Of a stretch of 64,000 bases of DNA, positions 1 through 15,077 are shown piece by piece (positions within the stretch are counted from its first letter, which is position 1; each line of letters begins with the position of its first letter). A program made the translations under genes and the position numbers. This stretch comes from Mesostigma viride. Its lineage: Eukaryota; Streptophyta; Mesostigmatophyceae; Mesostigmatales; Mesostigmataceae. The stretch lies in the NCBI GenBank assembly GCA_009746045.1, contig RPFO01000275.1, forward strand, positions 1 to 64,000. The letters run 5' to 3'. A model generated the notes under the pieces. It did no database searches. It was not told the origin of the DNA and saw nothing but the letters and a program-made list of their open reading frames with translations.

Positions 1-4164
<4,164 letters not shown>

Positions 4165-4962
4165 GTTTGACGGTAGAAGCGCCTAGCAGCATGCAGCAGG
4201 GTGTTTCGGATGCACCAATTTGCGATGCTTACGCTGCAACTAAGTAAACGGTAAATTTTATAACCCAGTGCGCGTGACCGAAACCGCGATATAATCAAGG
4301 AAAAGCGTGAAAACTGCTTGGAATGCGGCTGTGCATGCAAGCAGTGGCTGTTTTGGTGCCTCGACAATTTGTTGCACGAGCGAATTTCAAGGCCGAAACT
4401 CCCCAGCAGGCGGCACCCGCGGCAGAAAACTTTGCATTGTACCAGTGCGGACATCTGGCACATGAACCCAGCCTTGCCGTACGCTTACAGTACGGCCTTG
4501 TTTGGGTACCCCGCAATCCGGTTTCCAACGGACAGCAGCAATGGACAGCAACTTAGGTGAGCTGTGGGCCTCAGCGAGGGCACCCAGTAGGCTGGTAGCC
4601 TGGTACAGCACGTCTCCGAGCGTCGCGGCGACTCGCGAGTCGCGTCACATCGTGCCATGCCGTCTCGACAGGGCCATAATGTGCGCATTGCACACAGTGC
4701 ACACCGCCAGAGCGGAATAAGATTCTTTGCCATGGGGACCGGCACCGGTGCGACGATGAGGTCCGCAGCAGGCGCCATGCCGCATCGCACTTGCGTGGAA
4801 AGTTAATTACGTAGTTTTCATACTTGCAAGCTCGGCATGTGCGTAACTGTGAGAAACTGACTTAGTGCAAGCGTCGTAAAACTTTTCCTGAGAACACACT
4901 GCTAGATCCTTTCTGCCGCTGGTGGAGAAACCGATCGGCGGAAACTCGCCCCCGCTGCAGCC
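4165..4962. promoter_or_regulatory. intergenic region between divergent TRM61 and RRM gene
   Basis: About 800 bp between the start of TRM61 (minus) and the RRM gene (plus). I find no conserved coding sequence; short open frames overlap on both strands and look random. It should hold both 5' UTRs and promoters. I cannot identify a convincing TATA box. The RRM start context is CTGCAGCCATGGAG. Confidence 0.45.
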
Positions 4963-6432
4963 ATGGAGAAAACAGTCTACGTCGGGAACGTGAACGCCTG
5001 TATCGATGAGGAAACGCTGAAAGCATTATTTGCTCATTGCGGCCAGGTTTCGCAAGTACGTCTTGCCGGGGACCCCTCTTACAATTCCCGGTTTGCATTT
5101 ATTGAGTTCGCTGATCCCAGCATGGCTGCCACGGCGTGCCTTTTGAATGGGCTTGAGCTGGCTGAGCGAACTCTACGGGTATCCATGGCAAAGACCAGTA
5201 TTAGCTCGTTGACTCCGAACAAGGTGCACGTTCCTGCGCAAAAGGTTGGAGACGCGGAACGGGTCACCCGGACCATTCATGTTTCTGGGATCGACCCCAG
5301 GGTCACGGAACACTACCTGGCCCAGTATTTCTCTTGCTGCGGTGCCGTCGTGGCGGTCAGGATGACGGGGGATGCCCGCAAGTCCGGCTGGGTAGAATTT
5401 CAGAGTAGAGAGTCCGCCTTGGCTGCCTTGGGACTGGATCAACAGGTATTGGGTACAGGGGTTTTGAGGATCACCCAGAGCCGGTCTGCCATCCAGACCA
5501 ACGCGTTGACCACATCGTTACCCGTCGAAAAGGTGAACGAGCTCAGCTGCACCATCCACATCGGTGGCCTGGACGCCCACCTTACGGAGGGCGACCTACG
5601 CATGTACTTCACCGCGGCGTGCGGCCCCATCAAGCGGCTGACGCTTGCCGGTGACGCAAGCCGCAGCGAGACGCGCTTTGCATTCGTGGAGTTTGAGAGC
5701 GTGTACAGCGCTCAGATGGCGCTCACCCTGACAGGGACGATGCTGGGCCGCTCGGCGGTGCGCATCAGCCAGGCCAAGACACCGATCCAGAACGCGCGCG
5801 TTGCGGGCATGCCCTCCGCCACCCTGCCTGTGATGCCCGCAGCCTCACTGCCGGGCACCTCAGCCCTGGACGCAGCAAGCCTGGGCCTGGCCGGCGCGGC
5901 GGGCTACTTGACCCCCGAAGTGCTGGCGCTGATGGCAGCCTCTACGCCCGCGGCTGCCAGCCTTGGCACGCTGGCATCCCTGTCCACCGCGGTGGCCCCC
6001 GTGGCCAACGTGACCGTCCCCGCTGCTGCGCTGGCGCAGGCACAGGCCATCGCTGCGCGCGCGGTGGCAGCGGCTGAGGCGACAGGGCAGATCGAGAAGG
6101 GGGCGGGGGAGGGGGCATCTGGCCACAAGGACGGCGCTAGGGAGGAGGAGGAGGGAGGGAAGCCGGAGGAGGAGGGGGTAGGGGAGAAGCGGTCGGCGGC
6201 CCCTGCTGCCGCGGACAAAGTGCACATGGAGGCGGCAGGGCATAGCAAGGAGGGAGATGATGGGGAAGGGGGGGGGCACAATGACGCATCGTCCAACAAG
6301 GGGCATGCTGACGGGGACAAGGCGGAGGGGGAGGGAGGCAGCCGCAAGCGGCGCACCTCGGGTGCTGGTGGTGAGGAGGCAGGGGTGGAGGGCGACAAGG
6401 AGCTGGACGAGAAGAAACGTCGGCTGTCCTAG
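4963..6432 (+). CDS. three-RRM RNA-binding protein, CID8-13/SREK1-like
   Basis: Intronless 489-residue frame. Three RNA-recognition motifs lie at about residues 4-77, 103-173 and 197-271. RNP2-like strands are VYVGNV, IHVSGI and IHIGGL; RNP1-like strands are RFAFIEF, SGWVEF (degenerate) and RFAFVEF. The spacing and the LAGD motif before RNP1 recall plant CID8-13 and animal SREK1 proteins, which bind mRNA or act in splicing. No PAM2 motif was recognised. Residues about 285-380 are Ala/Pro-rich. The tail to 489 is Glu/Gly-rich and acidic with basic clusters (SRKRR, EKKRR) that may be nuclear-localisation signals. The protein is probably nuclear; the exact role is unknown. The first ATG opens directly into RRM1, which supports this start. 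The three RRMs look alike, suggesting internal duplication. Confidence 0.87.
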   Translation: MEKTVYVGNVNACIDEETLKALFAHCGQVSQVRLAGDPSYNSRFAFIEFADPSMAATACLLNGLELAERTLRVSMAKTSISSLTPNKVHVPAQKVGDAERVTRTIHVSGIDPRVTEHYLAQYFSCCGAVVAVRMTGDARKSGWVEFQSRESALAALGLDQQVLGTGVLRITQSRSAIQTNALTTSLPVEKVNELSCTIHIGGLDAHLTEGDLRMYFTAACGPIKRLTLAGDASRSETRFAFVEFESVYSAQMALTLTGTMLGRSAVRISQAKTPIQNARVAGMPSATLPVMPAASLPGTSALDAASLGLAGAAGYLTPEVLALMAASTPAAASLGTLASLSTAVAPVANVTVPAAALAQAQAIAARAVAAAEATGQIEKGAGEGASGHKDGAREEEEGGKPEEEGVGEKRSAAPAAADKVHMEAAGHSKEGDDGEGGGHNDASSNKGHADGDKAEGEGGSRKRRTSGAGGEEAGVEGDKELDEKKRRLS

Positions 6433-8623
6433 AGGCGTGCGGCACGTGCGACGCCTGTCCTGGAGGCGTGCTCTCCCACGTTGCTGCTGGTGTGGATCAT
6501 CATGCCTGTGGTATTGCCAGCAGGGAGCGTATGATGTGTTGGTGGGTGCGGCATGATCTTGGGAAACCGGTGAATGCAGTCTGTGCGCGGTGTGGGGTTA
6601 CCTTGCCAGCCTGGGGTGGGAACGTTCCGGCCGGCCATGGCTCGCAGCATGGGACATTGTGGCCGTCAGCCAAGCCCGGGGCAGATGGTGGCAAGGTGGC
6701 TGGTGCAGGGAAGGGAATCGCGGTGGTGTGCGTTGAGGACAGAAGCATGATTGTGATACGTGGCTGCAACCCGAGTGTGCACAAACATCTTGGTCCGGTA
6801 CCGCATGCAGCACGCGGTGTGCATGTCATGCAGGGAAGTCATACGGAGACATGTACTGCTGCGTGGCGTCGGAGCAAATGGGCATGTACAGCTGCGTGGT
6901 GTTGGAGGAAAGGGTGGTGTCGGGAGTGGGGGTGAGGTGGGGCGCGCCGGTGGCCCGTGGCGCATCCCTGCGCGGCCCTTGCAGTAGCTATGTCACGCCT
7001 GTACGAGGCATCTGGCGACTGGCACACGCGGCTTTGACATTGCGGGGGTGCCTCTACACTGGCGGTTGCAAGGCTTCATGGAGGGCCGTGTCTTCATGGC
7101 TGGATGGTGACCTGCCCCCACCTGTGGCACGCAAGCATGCCCACGTGGGTGTGGCTACTGCCAACTGCGTTATTGTCACTGCTGCCATCCAACCCCCCCT
7201 CCCGCTTCGCCCACACCATGCTACACAACGGCAGTGGTGTACATCGCGCATGGGAACCCCACACAACACCCCCCTCCCCACCCTGGCCCACCCAACAGCT
7301 CAACAGTTGCCTGGGAATGACTTCGGCAGAGGGTGTGGAGCCGGAGTGCTGTGGACACGCATTCTTGATGGGAGGCGGGGCATCCTGTGCTGCCGTGAGC
7401 GGTATGCTTGCCGTGGCGCGACCATGGCCTCGCGTAGCCACACCGCATGTGTGGGGGCATGGGACACCGAACAGCAGTCACCTTTGTCCATGCAAAGGAG
7501 GCAGATTTTCCACTACACCTGTTATTGACGTCATAAGTTGTTCGTCTTGCACATATTCATGCATTGATGTGATGAGGCAGGGACACGTTGAACACGGCAT
7601 GTCAGTGGCATGCACACCACCAGAGCACTTTCTAGCTTCCCTTGGGAATTGGCATGGGGTCATGTTGGGAGTTGACAGCGGCGGTCTCAGGAGAATAGCT
7701 GTCTATCGGACGCGGGCTGGTCCTGCTCAGGTACCTGCTCAGAACCTGATATCAGTTTGTTGGGCATGAAATGTGCATTACTTGGAGCCACATTTTGAAT
7801 TTTGGAATATGAAGGTGCAAGCTCACATCTCCATGATTGTAACAACCATGCCTGGTGGCAACCAGGGTCTTAAGGCACAGTGCCGCAAGGCATATTGAAA
7901 GCTTGCATCTGCAACTAGAGAAGGGTGGATGCATGAATGGAGCCCTGGGACTCTGGGATGAGATAACGGCTATTGCATTTTCCTTGTGCACAGGGGAACT
8001 CGGTGCACCATTGCCAGGCTGGTGATGCCCGCTGTGGTCCATCTGACAGCATTTGCGATCATCAGTGTTGGTTTGGACACTCCAGCGCCTTGTGTGGCTT
8101 GGTATGCCTTGACAAATCTTGGTCAACGTGTCTGTGCCGTTCATGTTGTGTGCTGGGTAGGTACCTTTGTCCACCGTACGATGCACCTTTGCAACCGTAC
8201 TTAATCTTCTTTCCCCCCCACCCATGTCTCTGTACGCTGCACCCCACCAACCCCCCCCCCAACCCCATGGTATCCCCACACCACCACCCCCATGTTACCT
8301 CCCACCAACACACCCCCACACCCACCTTTGTGAACCACACCCCACTTGTGGCTTCCAGCAGAGACTTGCTTCGTTTTGCGGATCATCCGCGTTGAGACTT
8401 CGCTAGAGGCGGCCCTGTGTTTTTTGTTGTGCCACTCTGCAGCTCACAAGTACACCCCCTTCCTATCACCACACATGCATGCTCGCTCACCCCCCCCCCC
8501 GCCTCTGTTCTATCAGTCCCTCACCATGACCCGCCTACCCGCCCACCCGACCGACCGACGGACACCTGCCCTACCCACCCGCCCACCCACCCACGAGCCC
8601 AACCAACCCAGCTGCCCACTGGC
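6433..8623. other. downstream region with no recognised gene
   Basis: About 2.2 kb holding the presumed 3' UTR of the RRM gene and intergenic sequence. Open frames of 60-225 codons overlap on both strands without conserved motifs or composition bias. C-rich runs become frequent after 8200. I see no tRNA, rRNA or transposon signature. Confidence 0.5.
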
Positions 8624-9270
8624 CCGCCCGCCCGCCCGCCCGCCCGCCCGCCCGCCCGCCCGCCCATCCGCCCACCCAACCCAAGCAACCAAACAAGCAA
8701 GCATACATACATACATACATACATACATACATACATACATGCATACATACATACATACATACATACATACATACATACATACATACATACATACATACAT
8801 ACATACATACATACATACATACATACATACATACATACATACATACATACATACATACATACATACATACATACATACATACATACATACATACATACGT
8901 ACGTACATACATACATGCATACGTACATGCATGCATGCATACATACATACATACATACATACATACATACATACATACATACATACATACATACATACAT
9001 ACATACATACATACATACATACATACATACATACATACATACATACATACATACATACATACATACATACATACATACATACATACATACATACATACAT
9101 ACATACATACATACATACATACATACATACATACATACATACATACATACATACATACATACATACATACATACATGGTCCGGATTCTCCCGATTTCTGG
9201 CCTGCGCTGGTTGTCTCTTTGATACATACATACTGATCAGACACTTGATACATACATACATACATACATA
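8624..9270. repeat. CCCG and CATA tetranucleotide microsatellites
   Basis: A CCCG run (about 8624-8664) is followed by a long CATA/ATAC array (8701-9176, roughly 119 units) interrupted only by a few GCAT or CGTA variants around 8897-8940. A second short CATA stretch at about 9247-9270 follows a Family-T retro-insert. Long frames on both strands (repeating IHTY or VCMY) are microsatellite artefacts. Confidence 0.95.
9176..9224 (+). mobile_element. Family-T retro-insert, short 5'-truncated copy inside CATA array
   Basis: Starts GGTCCGGATTCTCCC and ends GGTTGTCTCTTTGATA. It matches, in the opposite orientation, the left end of the insert at 13508-13763, and it splits the CATA microsatellite. 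The shared end ending TTGATA recurs many times in this window. Insertion into ATACATAC makes the TSD unreadable. Confidence 0.6.
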
Positions 9271-9593
9271 CCCGCCCACCCATGGGTGCATGCACTCAGC
9301 CACCACCACCACACTCTGTTCTCCCCGCCCTTGCCTCCCCCCCCCCTCCCCCCCCCCCCCCCCCTCCCTCCCCTCACTTCTCCCACCACCTTTTTTCCCT
9401 CTCTCTTCTCTTCTCTCTTCAAATTTGTTCCCCCTGAACTGGATGTTGCTGGGACATTGAATAGGGTATTTTCGGGGGATCTACTTGCCATGGCTGCTAA
9501 GAAGAAAGCTGTTTTCACGTTTCCACGTTTCTCACGGTTTTGATGCACAGACGGACTAGGAAGCAGTTTGTGTGGTGATGTAAGTGATTGACT

Positions 9594-12500
9594 TAATACT
9601 TGAGTAATGGCTGGATAGTTAATGGGTAGAAAATGGCTGGTCAACGGCGGTTTGGCTGACGGCGGCGCTCAGAACTTTTGTGGTGAGCCCCAAATTCAGT
9701 CAGATCACTTGCATTCGATGCGTCTTCTCAAGACGCACCCGCCAGTATCAAGGAGACAACCAGCCAGTATAATCGGTTACGGCCGAAACGCAATATCGGA
9801 AAAGTTACGCACGTGACGGGATTCAGACTACAACGACCTCAAAAGCTAAACGTGGTATGGAAAGGAGCTTTACGGCTCCCAGCCCAACCCACTCGCCATT
9901 GTTATCGCCCAGCTGCCTGGATTACCAGCAAACCCATCGCCACGCGCCTCGCCCGAGCCCAAGAAACCCTGCCACGACCAGAAATTGGATCCGCGTTTAC
10001 CCCGGCCATGAAAGCTTTTCCTTATACCATTGGCAAAATCTGTCCCCAGGACAGGTCGACCAGGTCCTCCGGTACCGGGTTCAAGAACGCAAGATTGTTA
10101 TGCTTGATGGAAAGGCTCACGATGAGTCAACGAGGTGACGATTCTCCTCCACAACTCGACAGAGGCGCTCCAGCGCATTACGATCCTTACCAGCCACTTC
10201 CAGCTCGGCAAAGCAGCCCTCATTGCTGCGCTACGCACCCCAGCCCCCGCGCCAGCTGCCACACCTGCTCCCTCCCTCAGCAAGGATGACATCCGAGCAG
10301 TGCTGGAGGAGCACGTGACCTGGCCGCTGGCCGAGAAGCTGACCTCGCTCAACACGTACTGTGGAGGCCCGGGTCTCCAATGCGGAAACCAAGGTCGCCC
10401 ACAAGCTTCAACCCCAGCTCACGGCGCTGCAGAAAACGGCGCAGGCTTCTCAGGCGCATGCCGCACTTGTTTCTCGCCTAAATCAGGTGGAGGGCAAGTG
10501 CGGCCTGCTCGTCAAGAAGCGCGACGCCATCACCGCCCAAACCAAGGCCCTGGCCGCGCAGGTCCCACAGATTCCAGCGCAGACGGCCACAATCGCTGCC
10601 TAGCCCATCCGGCCGGCAGATGACAGCCTCTCGCAGCACTCCTACTCGGACCTACTGCGGTCAGAGACCACCGCGACTACGGATGCCATCGCCACCAAGC
10701 TGCAGTAGATGGAAGCCCAGCTAATTGCCGAGCCGACGCGCGCGAGGCCACCGACCGCGCACGCCGCCAATGCCGAGTGGTGCTGCGTCGTTTCGAGCAG
10801 CAGCCAGGGGAGACGATCGAGTCTCTTGAGGCCGAGCTCAGGAGCAAGCTCCTTACCCGGCAACTGGAACCCGTAGGTAAATTAGAACTGCGTGGGCACC
10901 GCCTTCCCCACTCACGGGACAAGTCGGCACCCCCACCAGTCCTGCTTACCTTCCGTTCCATTCAGGATAAGCGGCTGTTCCTCTCGTGCCGCAAGAAGCT
11001 GCCGACAACCTCTCCTGGATGCTGGACGACGACCTGACCCCCGCTCAGCAGCAGGAGCAGCGCGACCCGGTGGCCGGAGTACCTCCGCCACAAGCAAGAC
11101 CCCAAGAAGCCCAAGGTGTTCTGGAGGGGCGGGGACCTGATCGTCAACAACCAGCTGTGGAAGCCTCCCACGGGCTAGAGTAGCAATGTAGTCACACCCA
11201 TGTTTGGGTTATCGATGCCGAACCTGGACGATGCCATTTCATAGTGCAATGCCAATGCAGGGTAGAACGTAGCCGGCATACATGCCCAAAGCATAACCAG
11301 TAGCCCACAGACATCCGCCAGCCTAGCTCAGTATGCGCCTCCGCCTAGCACTGCTTCTTTGCCCACGTCTCCATGGCCATGCATGCTCACACGCGGCAAG
11401 ACACATTGCATCCACAGGGGATGACCCGAATCGTTTAGTTAGACGGGTCCGATTGAGCACCCTGTGGCATGAGGGAAGGGGCGGTGTCGCGTCTGCGTGC
11501 CATTATATCATAGACTATCACTTGGAAGGCATATCCATAGCAATAGAGTACTCATGTGTACGTGTGATCCACTATATTAAATTAAGTGAAAATGATAGGT
11601 GTGGTCCTTGACGGCACCACCACCTTCATGACAGGCAGCGCAGCCAGCCGATTATATTATGAAGATTGCAATAATGCTTTAATAATGATGAAAGCAATGC
11701 CCAAACCATTCATTCCATAACATTTGACAAATTATAATGAATGCCGAGTTGTGCTGCCGCAACTGTAAGAGTAACTATCCTTGAGACCCATCGAAATCAC
11801 CACAGACCAAGGTCATGACGCCACTGTGGCGCAACATGCAGTGTTTACTTACGTCATAATCTATATCAACTGTGTGACTCTGCGCTCATGTCCCAGTTAC
11901 TGGCACACTGCAACGACGAACCCGGCCCTTTCCCGGGACTGTTCCCGGGTCAGCAGAACGTTTCTCGTCCACAATGCCAACAACATCCCAACCGGATCAA
12001 ACCACTGTCAATCCTATCAACCATCGTCATGGCGGCAATGACATGCAACCACTCACGGGGGCTGCTCCGGGCTGCTCGAGAAGTTGAACCCCATGAAGAC
12101 AACAAACTAGTTGTGAGGGAGAGAAACGAGCGAACAACGACCACCATGGCCGCTGCCGTGCTCCAAAATACCTCCGAAAATCCCGGCATCCATGCGCTGT
12201 CGCATTTGCCAGCAAGCCGCCTGACGTGCAGTTAGACTGCCAGCAAAATGCTGAGCAAGTCTGTTTGACAGCCACGTGCGAGCCAGCACTACCGCACAGT
12301 ACGATCTGCGTATCTAGCTTTGTCATATGGACTGAACATCATTCCGTCTGGACAATACAAAAGATTCGTAACTGCCAAATGTCACGCACCGGAATATTGC
12401 GCAAGCCACCAAGGCTTTGCGCCCCAAAGTCTTGCGCCTGAACCTAAGCCAGGTCACCTAAGACTGTCACTCTAGAAATTCAGGCCTTTCCGGCGCGGCG

Positions 12501-12759
12501 CTCCACACCAGCCCAAAGGAACAAAGCCTGCGGCCTACTGAATGGGACCCAACCAAACGTCGGTAACAATGCCGATTACGGCAACCGCCTAACTTCTTGA
12601 GTGCATGGACGTAAATGATCACGGACGTGACAGAGGGTCTCGATCTCAGTGCCCCCCTACCCGTTGTGCATGCACACTCAGGGTTGCATGCACTTAGGTT
12701 CTCCGTGACTCCCCAACGGTCCCGAGCACGTGTTGAATTAATTAAACAATTAATTAATA
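9594..12759 (+). mobile_element. LINE-B copy A, ORF1-only non-LTR element with 9-bp TSD
   Basis: A 3166-bp insertion flanked by TGATTGACT at 9585-9593 and 12760-12768. Its 3' end has the LINE-B signature: a CTCC...CAAC region (degenerate here, about 12700-12715), then a TTAA-type tail (12736-12758). The 5' part (about 9640-9850) is shared with copy B and carries a perfect 7-bp stem-loop at 9720-9736. A degenerate ORF1 lies at about 10060-11178. After it, 11180-12700 contains no reverse transcriptase or endonuclease motif, so the element appears complete but codes only for ORF1. A tiny Family-T insert sits at about 9746-9767. Confidence 0.8.
10060..11178 (+). pseudogene. degenerate LINE-B ORF1 (L1-ORF1p-like RNA-binding protein), copy A
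   Basis: Pieces in different frames read as an ORF1 protein. First comes a coiled-coil-like N part with SKDDIRAVLEEHVTWPLAEK. Then QCRVVLRRFEQQPGETIES leads into a core with LTFRSIQDKRLFLSCRKKL. The C-terminal part resembles L1 ORF1p: LDDDLTPAQQQ, then RHKQDPKKPKVFWRGGDLI, then a stop after KPPTG. At least three frame disruptions are visible (around 10360, 10705 and 11010-11050). Copy C preserves the same order. The homology to L1-type ORF1p is by pattern; RNA-chaperone function would be expected of an intact protein. Confidence 0.72.
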
Positions 12760-12768
12760 TGATTGACT

Positions 12769-13009
12769 GTAACTGGGCAATAGCATAGCTATGTAGGCGA
12801 GCTTCTCATGTGGATACCTGCAGAATGCATGAGCTTTAGAGTATTTAGTCACGTGTCTATTCATTAATTAATTAATTAGAGTATTTAGTCATGCTTTGCC
12901 CATGCAGAGAGGTCACGACAACGACTTATGCGACAAATAAAAAATGGCGGCTAAATGGTAGCTCCGAGAATGCTCATAACTTTCGACTCCGGCCATGAAC
13001 TGAAACTTG
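12769..13009. other. AT-rich intergenic sequence with LINE-tail fragment
   Basis: Contains GTCACGTGTCTATTCATTAATTAATTAATT near 12850-12880, which resembles the LINE-A 3' end and tail in plus orientation, and ACTCCGGCCATGAA near 12984, which resembles part of the LINE-A 5' region (58876). No gene seen. Confidence 0.45.
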
Positions 13010-13170
13010 ACGACAAACTGGGTTTGGCTATATAGTATATTCCCCTTCGGCCAAGCAGGACAGCCGTCGACAAACGTCCTTCACTTTCCGTGTAACGTCA
13101 GACTTGCGTCACATAAGTACTCCCTACGAATTATATAAGCTTTGAAGTATTCTATAACTATACTTTCAAA

Positions 13171-13452
13171 CATACTCCTACACACACAGATTTCGAATGA
13201 TTTATCTAGTACCAAATCCGACAGGCTTGCATCACTCCCCGGAAAGGAGAACTTTTGCGGATGACTGTAGGTGTAAGTTGGCGATGCCCTAGGATCCGGA
13301 GACGTCCGTCCTATAGTCAGCGAAAGTTGGTGCGACAGGGACCTCCCCAGTTCGATTCCGGTCGGATTCATTTGCAGATCGCGTTTTCCGCGTTTTCCGC
13401 GGACCGGCACTGAACGCAAATGGTTTTCACCTTGGCGGCGTGCCAAATCAGA
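13171..13452 (+). mobile_element. Family-Q retro-insert with 11-bp TSD, possible SINE
   Basis: 282 bp flanked by ATACTTTCAAA (13160-13170 and 13453-13463); the empty site is visible in R1 copy 2 (around 20990). Its last 54 bp recur, inverted, as the nested insert at 20556-20609, so both copies share one 3' end ending GTGCCAAATCAG. A weak polymerase III B-box look-alike, AGTTCGATTCC, is at about 13350. That would fit a tRNA-derived SINE, but no tRNA fold could be confirmed. Confidence 0.65.
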
Positions 13453-13507
13453 ATACTTTCAAAGCCCACTAGGGCTTGCCACGCAGAGTGCTTTAGTTCG
13501 TCACAAA

Positions 13508-13763
13508 GTATCAAGGAGACAACCATGCAGCGCAGGCCAGAAATCAGGGGAATCCGGACCATGGTAGCTCGAGCCTGCCGTTATCTTGTCCGCGTGTTCG
13601 AGTCATTCAGGATGATGAAGATGAATGGTGATGGAAATGTGTATCCTTGTGCATTGAAATTATGGCTGGCTTACATGTAGAGCGATTAGATGACCTAGAC
13701 GGTGGGGCCGGAAACAGCATGCTGGATCAGGGCGTGTGTTTCGAGCCTAACTGGCCACTGACA
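13508..13763 (-). mobile_element. Family-T retro-insert, longest copy, 6-bp TSD
   Basis: 256 bp between CACAAA duplications (13502-13507 and 13764-13769); R1 copy 2 shows the uninterrupted site. On the minus strand it ends GGTTGTCTCCTTGATAC, the end shared with inserts at 9176-9224, 15031-15066 and several shorter ones. No coding potential recognised. Confidence 0.65.
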
Positions 13764-13893
13764 CACAAAATATGGCCACTGACAACTGGCGACCGTCACG
13801 TCACAAGCATGTGACGCCGGTTTTTCAGCGATGACGTACATTCCGTACTAGCTGCCGCCTTAGGACTAATGGCGCGCGGCCTGACCAAGGGCA

Positions 13894-14991
13894 TTAAAAT
13901 TAAAAATTAAATTATAACATGCCTCCGTTGGGAGATCATGTAGCACATATTCCTTGGGTGGGTGGAGGTGGGAGAAGCCGCGTAATCGAACTAATCCTAA
14001 CTCTAAGCTATCTAGTCTAGAAATTCCTAACTACACTACTCAGCAAAACGCCCCTCACTTCCTCTTTGGGGGGCCGGGTGGCTTGCCCACAGGGGCTGGC
14101 GTGTGAGCCTGGACAATCTTCTGCCACCGCTTCTTGTTCTGCATGGCAGACCAAAGAAGGGAGAGGGAGTGGATGCGGTGTTCAAACTGAGCTGGGACCA
14201 CTAGGTCGGCCAGCATGCAACATCTGGGTGTAGTTCATGGCAGGTTTACCTAGCTTCCTGGGAATGTCCTAGCTTGGGGCCAGGCCATGCAGGTCAAGAT
14301 ATGCCGCCCTGGTTGGCCAAGCCGCTGGGGGCCGGCCAGACCAAGGTCAGTGTCAACCTGGCTGGTGCGAGCAAGATGTCCTACAAACGCTATCCTACTT
14401 ACGCTGCCTAATCTCGTCCGAAATACGAGGCATACCCTGGTACAAAGACTCTAATGACCTATGCTTGGAAAACCCTACATTCAGGACCTGTCGGAGCATC
14501 CTGTAAACCATGGGCACCGTCGAGCTTAGCCGCCAGTGTGTCCGTGAGTATCCACGCCTCGGCGCCATACGTAAGCACCGTGAGGACGAGGACCTTGAAG
14601 AGCATGCGCCTGCCGTGCTCGCCCAGGCCCTTCGAGCGCCAGTAGGTGTTGAGCGAACGGAGCCTGGCCCAGGCCAGACCAATGTGGATGTCCACATCGT
14701 CGGCGGTGTCAGGGAGCATGCTCCCCAACAGTTTGAAGCGGTCACGGAACGGGACCTCCATCCCATCGAGCAGTCGCGGCAGCGGTGGGCGACTGGAGGC
14801 CCCAATCACCATCGACTCAGTTTTGACACTAATCTCCAACCCCACCGCCCTCGCCTCCAAGCCCAGTCGGACAGTCCAGCCAGGTCTGAATGTGCTCGGG
14901 GCGCGCGAGGAGGGTGGTGTCGTCGATCCGCATAAATCAGGTCGGCCAGGCGGTAGCCAGTGCCAACCCCGCCGTGCTCGCGCTCGTTAAG
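13894..14991 (-). mobile_element. LINE-C, 5'-truncated non-LTR retrotransposon with 11-bp TSD
   Basis: 1098 bp flanked by GACCAAGGGCA (13883-13893 and 14992-15002). R1 copy 2 at about 21143-21165 has one copy of that sequence followed by the same flank, which is the pre-insertion site. The minus strand encodes the RT C-terminal part: a frameshifted LADLIYAD motif, then GLEISVKTESMVIG, DRFKLLGSMLPDT and LTVLTYGAEAWI. It ends with a C-terminus reading LLWSAMQNKKRWQKIVQAH and a stop near 14059. The 3' UTR ends with the stem-loop CTCCCAACGGAG (about 13923-13934) and an AT-rich tail. Confidence 0.85.
14059..14991 (-). pseudogene. LINE-C ORF2 fragment (reverse transcriptase C-terminal region)
   Basis: 5'-truncated and frame-disrupted. 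The YAD of RT motif C is followed by a shift, seen as readable fragments in two frames around 14900-14960. A second disruption lies near 14450-14500, where VLTYGAEAWILTDTL changes frame downstream. It differs from LINE-A in sequence but follows the same domain order, so it belongs to a separate family. Not functional. Confidence 0.8.
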
Positions 14992-15030
14992 GACCAAGGG
15001 CATCCGGCCCACAATTTCCCATATTTAATT

Positions 15031-15066
15031 AATTTATCAAGGAGACAACCAGCGCAGGCCAGAAAT
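15031..15066 (-). mobile_element. Family-T micro-insert (36 bp) with 11-bp TSD
   Basis: CATATTTAATT is duplicated at 15020-15030 and 15067-15077. The 36 bp between hold TATCAAGGAGACAACC followed by GCGCAGGCCAGAAAT, identical to the left end of the 13508 insert. R1 copy 2 has the uninterrupted CATATTT context (about 21173). Confidence 0.6.
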
Positions 15067-15077
15067 CATATTTAATT

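Larger units (their letters stand above)
13010..13893 (+). repeat. dispersed repeat R1, copy 1 (interrupted)
   Basis: Matches R1 copy 2 (20835-21175) from GACGACAAACTG through GACCAAGGGCA. Copy 1 is split by two inserts (13171-13452 and 13508-13763) and then by LINE-C. A TATATA-like box (about 13029) lies near the start. No open frame is conserved. The nature of R1 (solo LTR, DNA-element remnant or other) is unresolved. Confidence 0.7.

Noticed and set aside
6468-7769. Possible gene downstream of the RRM gene (frames of 155-225 codons)
   Set aside because: Overlapping frames on both strands, no motif, odd composition and no splice logic.
8346-9460. Frames of repeating IHTY and VCMY in the CATA region
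   Set aside because: Pure microsatellite translation on both strands with no conserved flanking sequence.
13300-13380. tRNA gene suggested by GTTCGATTCC
   Set aside because: No complementary T-stem, acceptor or anticodon arm could be drawn; at best a SINE-like B-box.
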